A stretch of 41,723 nt of DNA. Source: a virus. Below, one piece after another: positions 8,357 to 15,575 of the stretch. Positions within the stretch are counted from its first letter, which is position 1; each line of letters begins with the position of its first letter. Under the pieces are notes generated by a model. The model was given only the letters and a program-made list of their open reading frames with translations. It had not been told where the DNA came from and did not search any database. The stretch lies in the IMG/VR virus record IMGVR_UViG_3300037248_000020, positions 1 to 41,723 of that record; one strand, given 5' to 3'. The position numbers were made by a program, and so were the translations under genes.

Positions 8357-10539
8357 TGTGATCCCCCTCGAGAGATTGCTCTCGTGACCGCTTTCGGATT
8401 GTTCGAGACGTGTGAGAGGACGATCTTCTCGGCCGCTTTGCTCGAGAGATGTTTCAACACTAGGCCTTCTTCGAGCCCCAAGTTCATGTTCAAGTCGACG
8501 CCGTTCGATCCGGATCCGTGCGTGACCAGTCCGCCCTCGGCGAACCCGGGAGCATACATCCCGCGGATCGCGGGGACATTCAAACCGCGGTTCATCATCG
8601 CCAGCGTAGGCACGCCGATCTCCTGGACCGATCTCGCGCTCATGACGAACTCGCCAGCCGAGAGTCGCGCCGGGATCGAGTCGGACGTTCCCGTTCCCGG
8701 ACCGGAGATGAGACCGCCCGCGGCGTGTCCTGGGACGAGCCCGCCGGCCGAGAATCCTCCCTCCTCCGCTGCTTTGACGAGCTTCTGCACCAGGAGCTGT
8801 ACGAGCAATTGCGCGACGATCCGCTGGATCGAGCTCACGGCTGAGTTCGCGAGCTGCCCGAACGCATCTCCCACGCTATGAACGTGATCGATGGTCGAGC
8901 CGAGGAAGTTCGTCAGATCCCCCTGGAGCGCTTGCGATGCCTGATCCCCGAAGCTCTTCATGCTCCCTTGGGATTTCTGAGCGGCGAGCGCGATCCGATC
9001 GACGGACTTCGCGAAGTCGTCGGCCTCTCTGACCTGATCGGGACCGACCGCGGCCGCTTTTAGTTGAGTCGCGAGAGCCTGGAGGACCGGGATCCGCGCG
9101 CGCTCGAGCTCGGCGATCTTTGCGTCGGCGACGATCGCGATATTTTTGAGCCGGATGTCCGCTTCGTCATCGGAGAGAGCCGCGGTCGCATCCTGTCCGC
9201 TGCTCTTGATCCCGGCGAATTGCGCCTTCTGAGTCTCGGCCGATTTGAACTTCGCGACCATCGCGTCGATCTGATCGGGAGCGATTCCCGCTTCGCGGAG
9301 TGTCCGAGCCATCTCGAGAGCCTCGGCCTCGATCCGCGCCTTCGCCTCGTCGAACTTGAGCCCCTGGGCCTGGGCGATCTTCGATTGATAGTCGAGAGTT
9401 TTTTTGTCGAGCTCTTCCTGTTTTTGAGCTTGCTCGTTTGTGAGCTGCTGCGCGGTTTTCGCCGCGTTGACCTTCGCGATCGCGATCTGATTCGCGAGCC
9501 CCGCGGCCTTCGTTTGATTCGCGATCTCCTCGGCCTTGTCCTTCGTCGGAGCGGAGAGAACTCGCGATCGTTCGCCCGTGAGCGCGTCAATATCTTTCTG
9601 GGACGACTCGGCCGCGAGCTGTTTCTTGCGCGCGTAGTACGCCGCGAGGGACTCGATTCCCTTCACGTAATCGGCTTCGTTATCCTGATCGAGCTTCGCG
9701 TGCTGCGCTTTGTAGAGACTGAGCTCGTTCGCGAATCCCGCCTCGAGCTGCGCGAGCTTCGCTTTGTTGACCGCGTCGCGCTCGGTTTTTGCTTTCTCCG
9801 CGGCGTCGGCCATCGCTTGCTTTTCGGCGTTGTATTGCTCTTGCTCGAGCTCTTTCTTTTTCGACTGAGCATCTCCGAGCTTCGCCGCGTCGTCGTCGGT
9901 CCAGGAGATCTCAGTCCCGCCGGTTCCGAGGATCCCCAGGCGAGCCGCGCCGCGCTTGCTGTCGAAGTCGTCGATCGTCTTCTGGACCTTTTCGAGCTCG
10001 GTCCCGAGCTGTCGGAGTTCGGCGACCTGTTTGTCGGCGCCTTTGAGTCCGATCAGCTCGAACGCTTTACCGAGCTCCTTGATGTGCTCCGCGCGCTTCG
10101 CGATCTCGGTGTTTATCTGGACCTCGGTTTTGTAGCTCTCCTTCATCGCGTCCGTGTAGATGTACGCGTCCGCGATCATCGTCGAGACCTTTTCCGCGAC
10201 GTGTGCGATCACTTCGCCGAACCCGATCGCCGCGGCGACGGGGAACGCGGCGTTGAGAAGCGGTCCGAGGAGTTCCGATCGCGAGAGGATCCCCGTGAGT
10301 CCGCGACTGAGATGAACTCCCGTCTCTTCGGAGAGGAGCTTTGCGCCTTCGCGCGCCTCGCGCATCGATCGGCCGGCGCCGGCCTCGGCCGCTCCGAGTT
10401 TTTGCGCGGAGGTTCCCGCGTCGTCCTGGGTTCGCTTGAGTTGCTGGAGTTGGAGCGAGAGCTCTTTGATTGCCGCGGAGACGCCCGTGTCTTCGCCCGT
10501 GATCTTTACTTTGATTTCTGGAGCTGGAGCGCTTCCCAT
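8353..10539 (-). CDS. Tape measure protein
   Basis: This 728-residue protein sets tail length and is carried inside the tail tube. A hydrophobic patch (LLGPLLNAAFPVAAAIGFGE) lies near residues 90-112. A very long Lys/Glu/Ala/Gln-rich coiled coil runs from about 130 to 530. The C terminus has the lambda-type Gly-rich motif GGLISGPGTGTSDSIPARLS followed by AGEFVM. It begins directly at the stop of the frameshifted chaperone (TAAATG) and overlaps the next gene by ATGA. At 728 residues it is shorter than lambda gpH (853), predicting a tail of roughly 110 nm at 1.5 angstrom per residue. Confidence 0.92.
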   Translation of the reverse strand: MGSAPAPEIKVKITGEDTGVSAAIKELSLQLQQLKRTQDDAGTSAQKLGAAEAGAGRSMREAREGAKLLSEETGVHLSRGLTGILSRSELLGPLLNAAFPVAAAIGFGEVIAHVAEKVSTMIADAYIYTDAMKESYKTEVQINTEIAKRAEHIKELGKAFELIGLKGADKQVAELRQLGTELEKVQKTIDDFDSKRGAARLGILGTGGTEISWTDDDAAKLGDAQSKKKELEQEQYNAEKQAMADAAEKAKTERDAVNKAKLAQLEAGFANELSLYKAQHAKLDQDNEADYVKGIESLAAYYARKKQLAAESSQKDIDALTGERSRVLSAPTKDKAEEIANQTKAAGLANQIAIAKVNAAKTAQQLTNEQAQKQEELDKKTLDYQSKIAQAQGLKFDEAKARIEAEALEMARTLREAGIAPDQIDAMVAKFKSAETQKAQFAGIKSSGQDATAALSDDEADIRLKNIAIVADAKIAELERARIPVLQALATQLKAAAVGPDQVREADDFAKSVDRIALAAQKSQGSMKSFGDQASQALQGDLTNFLGSTIDHVHSVGDAFGQLANSAVSSIQRIVAQLLVQLLVQKLVKAAEEGGFSAGGLVPGHAAGGLISGPGTGTSDSIPARLSAGEFVMSARSVQEIGVPTLAMMNRGLNVPAIRGMYAPGFAEGGLVTHGSGSNGVDLNMNLGLEEGLVLKHLSSKAAEKIVLSHVSNNPKAVTRAISRGGSQ

Positions 10540-11225
10540 TTATCCCCCGATCACGATTTTCGGACCCCTGAGAATGCTCGGGGGATCCGGAGGTTTTACT
10601 TTTGCTCCGCCGGCCGCGAGAGTCGCCCACACGAGAAGATCGACCTCGTACGCCTTCCGCGCCGATTCTTTCAGTCGTTCCACGTACGCGACGAAGAGAT
10701 CTCGGAGAGCCCACGTCATCACATCGTCGAATCGCGCGGGGTCCTGATCCGCGAGCTCCCGAATTATTGAACCGAACTCGCCGAGGTCGCGGGATCCGCG
10801 CTCTTTGTACCTGGGACCTCGCCGCTCGGGTTCGAAGATTTCGGGAAACTCCGCAAGGATCTCCCCGCGGATAGAAAAAAAACGATCACGATCTCCGCGA
10901 TGAGTTTTCCCATTAGACCGATTTCCTCGAGGTCGACGACCTGATCGAACCTCGCCGCGTTGCGATCGGCCTCGGCGCGCGTCCAAGTTTTCCCGACCTG
11001 GGTGAGTAGCCCCGCGAGGATGAAGGATTTCCGGCCGGTGAGATAGATCCGCGTCACAAAGTCGGCCGCGGGTTTATCGATCGTTGTCGCGTCTCTTTGG
11101 TTGGGATCCAGTCCGGCGAGAGCTTCGAGAGCGCCGGCCGCGCGGAGATGACCGACGATGTAATCGTTCTGAGCGGCCGTGATCGAGTGATCGACTTCTG
11201 AAAAGTCCCGTCCGTCGAGCTTCAT
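10540..11225 (-). CDS. Tail assembly chaperone GT-like, made by -1 frameshift
   Basis: Two overlapping frames lie directly before the tape measure. The upstream frame (from 11225) reaches GTT TTT TTT CTA at 10883-10872. A -1 slip on the eight Ts moves ribosomes into a frame reading FFSIRGEILAEFPEIFEP that stays open to TAA at 10540. The fusion would be 228 residues. The second frame lacks a convincing start of its own, and its only long extension upstream of the slip site is arginine-rich shadow. This is the architecture of lambda G/GT, whose minor product brings the tube protein to the tape measure. The frameshift is read from sequence, not measured. Confidence 0.85.
10764..11225 (-). CDS. 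Tail assembly chaperone G-like (unshifted product)
   Basis: The 153-residue product of normal decoding starts MKLDGRDFSE with ATG overlapping the previous stop (ATGA). It has a helical body (DYIVGHLRAAGALEALAGL, FILAGLLTQVGKTW) and ends 37 codons past the slippery site in a Ser/Pro-rich tail. In lambda the G product coats the tape measure during assembly and is absent from the mature virion. The same role is inferred here from position between tube and tape-measure genes and from the overlapping frames. Confidence 0.85.
   Translation of the reverse strand: MKLDGRDFSEVDHSITAAQNDYIVGHLRAAGALEALAGLDPNQRDATTIDKPAADFVTRIYLTGRKSFILAGLLTQVGKTWTRAEADRNAARFDQVVDLEEIGLMGKLIAEIVIVFFLSAGRSLRSFPKSSNPSGEVPGTKSADPATSASSVQ
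10875..10883 (-). promoter_or_regulatory. Programmed -1 frameshift (slippery) site
   Basis: On the minus strand the sequence reads G followed by eight Ts, decoded GTT TTT TTT before a CTA codon. Slippage of both TTT-bound tRNAs by one base keeps full pairing. The downstream -1 frame encodes the second half of the GT chaperone. I did not identify a clear downstream stimulatory stem, although the next 40 bases are GC-rich. Confidence 0.85.
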
Positions 11226-11464
11226 TTTTTCTCGTTTCTTGTTTCGAGTGTCGCGTCATCTTGACGCGCCTCGCTGTTTTCGACCGTGACGACGGTCTGA
11301 TCTCTAACGAGCTTCGCCAGGACTAGAGCCGCGGCCTTTGCCTTTTCGAGCGCGACTGTCACGGCCTTCGGTTTGCCGATTTCGCCGAGCGCGAGATCGA
11401 GATAGCCGACGACGACCTGGAGCCCGTTCGCGATCGCGTGAGCGAGCTTGATTGTGACCTTCAC
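11222..11464 (-). CDS. Small tail-module protein, unknown
   Basis: This 80-residue protein starts with GTG at 11464, seven bases after GGAGG. It is Ala/Val/Leu/Lys-rich and probably helical (LAHAIANGLQVVVGYLDLAL). It lies between the tail tube and chaperone genes and overlaps the chaperone start by ATGA. I recognise no family. Its ribosome-binding region is nearly identical to that of the gene starting at 13385 (CCTCGGAGG, then TTTCACTGTG or TCTCACTGTG), suggesting a duplicated leader. Confidence 0.6.
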   Translation of the reverse strand: MKVTIKLAHAIANGLQVVVGYLDLALGEIGKPKAVTVALEKAKAAALVLAKLVRDQTVVTVENSEARQDDATLETRNEKK

Positions 11465-11518
11465 AGTGAGACCTCCGAGGGAAGGACGAGAACGAGATCC
11501 GCTCTCGCCCCCGTCGGT

Positions 11519-12316
11519 TTAGCTGTAGAAGGTTTGCAGGTAGTACGGCGAGAGCGGGTGATTCGACGTGTCGTCGAGCAGCTCGCCGTCGAGCGTCCAG
11601 TTCCCATAGTCGTCGGCGATCAGTCCGAGTTGACCCGCGGGATAGAGGTTCACTCGCCATGCCTCGAGACCGAGCTTCTGTCCGTCGGTCGGATCCGGAA
11701 CAAACCGGAGTCGCCCTTGTACCTGGGGGACGACGGCGCCGGCGACCTGATCGTTCGAAGCGACGAGCGTGTGATACGTCGCCGTGACCGCATGACCCGA
11801 AGCGGCCGAGGTCGTCGTCGGAAAATAGATCAGTCCCTCGATCGGATCGACGACGATGTAATCGGTCCCGGCGACCAAGGTAACGGCGTTGCAAGTGAGG
11901 ACCGGAGGGGTCGTCACGTTATCGATGTTGCGATTCAGGAGCGCGAAGTAACGCCCCGCAAGGGTCGGGACCGTCGCCGAGGCGAGGACCTCGGCCGTGA
12001 TCGTTGCGACGGCGCCGACGAGCGTCGTCTTCCCGCTGGACATCATCGAGATCGAGAGCATGTCGGAGCGGAAGTCGGTCCCGACGATCGAGACCGAGAT
12101 CGTCCGCTTTTTCAGTCCGGACGCGATCAGCGACGCCGACTTGTTGAGAGATTGAAACAGGTTCGCGCGCTCGTCTTTATGCGCGAGCTCGAGCTTCGTT
12201 GCGTTTCCAAACGGCATATAGCCCGTCAGAAGTCCGTTGACGTCGAAGCGATCGAACAGGATCGATCCCTTTCCGAGCATCGGGACGTGAGGTAGTGGGT
12301 ACTTGATTCCAGGCAT
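11519..12316 (-). CDS. Major tail tube protein
   Basis: The 265-residue protein sits where lambda V sits: after the tail terminator and before the chaperones. It begins MPGIKYPLPHVPMLGKGSI and continues with GNATKLELAHKDER, a pattern found in tail-tube proteins with the beta-sandwich fold shared with Hcp. Residues about 145-230 form an Ig-like insertion (AVTLVAGTDYIVVDPIEG), comparable to the extra C-terminal domain of gpV. Many copies would stack as hexameric rings to form the tail tube. Evidence is context plus sequence character; I see no diagnostic motif. Confidence 0.75.
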   Translation of the reverse strand: MPGIKYPLPHVPMLGKGSILFDRFDVNGLLTGYMPFGNATKLELAHKDERANLFQSLNKSASLIASGLKKRTISVSIVGTDFRSDMLSISMMSSGKTTLVGAVATITAEVLASATVPTLAGRYFALLNRNIDNVTTPPVLTCNAVTLVAGTDYIVVDPIEGLIYFPTTTSAASGHAVTATYHTLVASNDQVAGAVVPQVQGRLRFVPDPTDGQKLGLEAWRVNLYPAGQLGLIADDYGNWTLDGELLDDTSNHPLSPYYLQTFYS

Positions 12317-12326
12317 TTAAGCCCTC

Positions 12327-12803
12327 CTAAGTTCTCGAAGTCGGATCGAGGCGACTCGTCCGGTATTTCACGATCCATTGCGTCGAAGCGGCCGCGATGA
12401 TGCTGTCGCCCTCTTTGCTCATCCACGCGGTTTTTCCTTCGACGACGCCCATTCCGAGCCCGTCGGGGAAAGCTATCGTCACAAACTTTTCATTCGCGGT
12501 CATCGTCTGAGTCCCCCACACGATCAGGGGATCGAGCGCTTCATCCGGCGACACTGTCGTCGAGCCGGCCGCGCGATACTCGAGAAAGATCACGAGCTGT
12601 CGCTGGACGAGCGGAGCCTGGAACGTTTGTCCCGCGAGCGGGATCGGCTCGTCGTCCTCGCTGTAGACCAAAATTGCCGGGAGCTGATCGTCCTCGATCG
12701 GCCGCGTCCGCATGCGGTGAACCGTCACGCCCGCGGGAACGCCCGTCGCCGCAAGGTTCGCGACGATCGCGGAGAGAATCTGTTCTCGAATGCTGCTCGG
12801 CAT
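12327..12803 (-). CDS. Tail terminator protein (gpU-like)
   Basis: This 158-residue protein starts MPSSIREQILSAIVANLA. Its N-terminal helix followed by VTVHRMRTRPIEDDQLPAIL and YSEDDEPIPL matches the style of lambda gpU-like tail terminators, which cap the growing tube and join it to the head. It lies between the head-tail joining gene and the tube gene, the standard position. Confidence 0.8.
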   Translation of the reverse strand: MPSSIREQILSAIVANLAATGVPAGVTVHRMRTRPIEDDQLPAILVYSEDDEPIPLAGQTFQAPLVQRQLVIFLEYRAAGSTTVSPDEALDPLIVWGTQTMTANEKFVTIAFPDGLGMGVVEGKTAWMSKEGDSIIAAASTQWIVKYRTSRLDPTSRT

Positions 12804-12807
12804 CCCG

Positions 12808-13107
12808 TTACACGCTTCCGAGGAGAATTTTTGTGAGAGCGGCGTCGCCCTCTTTGAGTTTTTGCCGGACCGTATAGTTCACGCCGTCGACGACGATCGA
12901 TTGCCCGTTCGTAATCGGGGGGAACTTCGAAGTCTGGACTGTGACCGTGTGAACGCCCGCGACGACCTCGCCGCGGCCGGCGTTCGTCACGACGATCTGA
13001 TCGTTCTCGTCGACGAGTCCGAGACCGGGGGTCCCGTTGATATTGATCGTGACCCCCGTATCCGCGAACAGAGCCGCGACGTCGCCGTCTCTGAAGGCGA
13101 TCGTCAT
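12808..13107 (-). CDS. Head-tail joining protein (gpFII-like)
   Basis: The 99-residue protein ends with an IVVDGVNYTVRQKLKEGDAA segment, the C-terminal pattern of FII-type head-tail attachment proteins that plug the connector and accept the tail. It overlaps the upstream gene by ATGA and stops four bases before the tail terminator start. Its position between capsid and terminator genes supports the call. Confidence 0.75.
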   Translation of the reverse strand: MTIAFRDGDVAALFADTGVTININGTPGLGLVDENDQIVVTNAGRGEVVAGVHTVTVQTSKFPPITNGQSIVVDGVNYTVRQKLKEGDAALTKILLGSV

Positions 13108-13385
13108 GCGTGCTTTTTAACCTTGCCCTTCACGGGTTCGACCTCTTGAGGACCTGGGTCCCCATGTGTCGGCTTCTCGATGCGGACGCCGTATTGCTCT
13201 GACTCTTCGACGTCGCGCTCGTCGTCTTTGTCGTCTTCGTTGACAAACTCCGCTTGTCCGGCGGAGACGAGCTCGGTCGCTTTGTGGCGATCCATCTCGA
13301 TCGTTTTGCCGGCGTCGGTATGTTTGCCTTCGATGATCACGTTTTTCACGAGCTTGATTCTTGCGCGCTTCGTTTTCGCTGCCAC
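13104..13385 (-). CDS. Small head-module protein (DUF7210-like)
   Basis: This 93-residue protein starts with GTG at 13385 behind GGAGG. The N-terminal half reads IKLVKNVIIEGKHTDAGKTI, then ATELVSAGQAEFVNE, resembling a small family encoded just after capsid genes in many phages. The C-terminal half is acidic, then Lys-rich, and probably disordered. It may be a packaging accessory in the place of lambda FI; that is inference from position. Confidence 0.6.
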   Translation of the reverse strand: MAAKTKRARIKLVKNVIIEGKHTDAGKTIEMDRHKATELVSAGQAEFVNEDDKDDERDVEESEQYGVRIEKPTHGDPGPQEVEPVKGKVKKHA

Positions 13386-13411
13386 AGTGAAACCTCCGAG
13401 GAGTTGAGATT

Positions 13412-13456
13412 CTCGATCCCGGCCGCGCGCGAGGGGTCACACGGCCGGGAGTCGAG
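13412..13456 (-). terminator. Long hairpin between capsid gene and next gene
   Basis: Arms CTCGATCCCGGCCG (13412-13425) and CGGCCGGGAGTCGAG (13442-13456) pair with one bulged base around a 16-base loop. The hairpin lies directly after the capsid stop. There is no T-run, so it is more likely a partial terminator or an mRNA-stabilising and processing structure than a full intrinsic terminator. Confidence 0.55.
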
Positions 13457-13463
13457 TCGAGCT

Positions 13464-15548
13464 TTACTTCAGGGACTGACAGACGACGAACGCCTGGGGA
13501 TATTTCAGGCAGACGTCCATTAGCATGAACGTGGTGAGTTCGATCATGCCTTGTTTCTTCAGGCGATACGGATCGACGACGAGCTCGAATCCGCTTCCCC
13601 ACATCCCGATCACGAGCGTCGAGAAGACGCCGAGGATCACAGCATGACAAACGGCGCCGGACGATCCGCGGACTCCGGTTTTCGGAACCTGATTCGAGGA
13701 TCTCGCCTTGTAACCTCCGACGGTGTCGGCGTCGGTCCAGACGGGGAGCGCGATCGTGTTCGCGAGTCGAGACGTGTTTTTGAGCAGCGTCTTGATCGAG
13801 GGAGTCGTGAGCCAAGCCGGATCGCCGAGCTGATCCGCGTTCGTGTCCTCGAGGTCCTCGATCATTTTGAGGACGTCGATATATGCCATCTCGCCGCCGT
13901 TGCCGCTGTCGGCCGCGTCGATGAAGGACTGGACGCCTGTCGTGTTCATGATCCCGACCGGAGAGCTCCCGCCCGTCGGTCCGGCGATCGCCGCGAAGTC
14001 GGCCGCGAGCGCCATATCGCGCGCGAGGTCCTGTCGGACGAGTGTGTCGACATCGATCACGGCCTGAGCAAGTAATTGCCGTGAGTAGCTCGATGAGGAC
14101 TGATAAGTGTGAGGAGAGCTCGGGACCTGTCCGAGCGTGAGGTTCGAGTCCGCGACGTCGGAGCCGGGATTTTCAGCGACCCAGGATCCGGTCGCCTTTC
14201 CGGTTTGTTTCGGGAAAGCGACGTTGTCTCGGAGTCCCGAGATCGTCGTCGCGCCGAGTTCCTTCACGCGCATCGTGTTATACAGAAAATCGATGAACGC
14301 CCCGGGCTCGGTGAACTTGAGCTCGGTTCCGGTCGTCGACGTCTTCGAGTCGAGTCCCGCGCGTTTCGAGATCGCCTGTACGTTTTTGATGCTCCAGGGG
14401 ACGAACAGTCCGCCGTGAGTTCCGCCTTTGTGCGATCGCTCGATCGTCTGAGAGATCTCGAGCTCGAGACAGTTCTCGCGCTTGTCTTCGCCCGCTTCAT
14501 CGTTCTGGATGAGCGTCATGATCCCGCGCGCGAGGTTATATTCGCGTTGCTCTTTCTCGGTGAGCGCGAGTTGCTCCGGCGTTTCTGCCGCGCCTGGGGT
14601 TGTGTTGGGATTCGCCGATCGGGAAGCGACCTCTTCGAGAATCAGAGCGGAAACGGCATCGACCGACCGTCCCTCACTGATCCACGTCGCGACGCGCTCC
14701 TGATCGATCTTGTGACGCTTGGCGAGTTTGATGATCTCGACCGAGACGACACGAGAATCGATTACAGCTTGAGCTGCACTCTGTTCTGCCATTGGATTGT
14801 TCTCCGTGGAGTGCTCGGCCGATCGTTCGACCGAGGTTTTCAGATGTACGGGGAAACCGCGCTCCCCCGCTTTTCGGTTGTGCCCGACGGAAGGATCCGC
14901 GGGAACCGCGACCGAACTAGCTTCGAGCGGCGTCCATGACGTCGCCCTATAAGTGTCGCCCTCGTCCTTCGAGGACTTCTCGAGCGTGTACTCGTTCACG
15001 CCATACCCGACCGAGATATATTTTCGGATCCCGTCGACGACGTCGCGCTTCACTTCCTGCGCTTTCGGGTTCCGCGAAAACTGGACGACGCCGCGAAGTT
15101 TCTTGTCTTTCTTGTCGACGCGGACGTCGCTCACGATCCCGACGATCGACGCCGCGTCGTGCGAGTCCAGAAACGAGAGCCCGCCCTTCGCGCGCGAAAG
15201 ATCGACCGAGTCCGGCGAGTGATCGAGGATCTCTTTTCCGAACCATCGGCGAACGGGAAACTCGGAAGAGATCGCGATCTCGAAACGATCGCCGTCGGCG
15301 CCGGCGTCGGCGCCGTCATCCTCTTCGTCTTCCTCCGGATCGTCGTCGACGTTTGAGCCCCCGACGACTCCGGCCGCTTTCTTCGCGCGCCTCTCGAGGT
15401 TCGCGGCGATCTTTTGTTCCTTCGTCCGCTTCGCTTGTTTCGGGAGTTTTTTTAGTTCGGTGATCTGAAATTCCCGCGTTTGCATCGGAAGGACTTCGCC
15501 GTCTGTGACTGGGGTCGTCCGGATAAGCTCTTCTGCTGTCGTCGCCAT
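13464..15548 (-). CDS. Fused prohead protease and HK97-type major capsid protein
   Basis: A single 694-residue frame carries both activities. Residues about 85-235 form an S78-type prohead protease, with His130 in LSFLDSHD, Ser179 in IRKYISVGYG and Glu209 in TPLEASSVAVPADP as the likely catalytic set. Residues about 235-345 are a helical linker or scaffold-like delta region. From about 350 to the end is an HK97-fold capsid protein (GGLFVPW, FPKQTGKATGSWVAE, YSRQLLAQAVIDV, LARDMALAADFAAI). Most HK97-type phages encode these as two genes. The fusion implies self-cleavage to release mature capsid. The N terminus has an acidic low-complexity stretch at 68-86. The start at 15548 follows AGGAG. Confidence 0.9.
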   Translation of the reverse strand: MATTAEELIRTTPVTDGEVLPMQTREFQITELKKLPKQAKRTKEQKIAANLERRAKKAAGVVGGSNVDDDPEEDEEDDGADAGADGDRFEIAISSEFPVRRWFGKEILDHSPDSVDLSRAKGGLSFLDSHDAASIVGIVSDVRVDKKDKKLRGVVQFSRNPKAQEVKRDVVDGIRKYISVGYGVNEYTLEKSSKDEGDTYRATSWTPLEASSVAVPADPSVGHNRKAGERGFPVHLKTSVERSAEHSTENNPMAEQSAAQAVIDSRVVSVEIIKLAKRHKIDQERVATWISEGRSVDAVSALILEEVASRSANPNTTPGAAETPEQLALTEKEQREYNLARGIMTLIQNDEAGEDKRENCLELEISQTIERSHKGGTHGGLFVPWSIKNVQAISKRAGLDSKTSTTGTELKFTEPGAFIDFLYNTMRVKELGATTISGLRDNVAFPKQTGKATGSWVAENPGSDVADSNLTLGQVPSSPHTYQSSSSYSRQLLAQAVIDVDTLVRQDLARDMALAADFAAIAGPTGGSSPVGIMNTTGVQSFIDAADSGNGGEMAYIDVLKMIEDLEDTNADQLGDPAWLTTPSIKTLLKNTSRLANTIALPVWTDADTVGGYKARSSNQVPKTGVRGSSGAVCHAVILGVFSTLVIGMWGSGFELVVDPYRLKKQGMIELTTFMLMDVCLKYPQAFVVCQSLK

Positions 15549-15575
15549 TGCTTTGCTCCTGAAAAAAAGATTGTT

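Noticed and set aside
9064-10770. 568-codon plus-strand open frame
   Set aside because: It is antisense to the tape measure and chaperone genes, Arg/Leu-rich with no recognisable domain, and arises from the lack of stop codons opposite GC-rich, CTC/GTC-biased genes.
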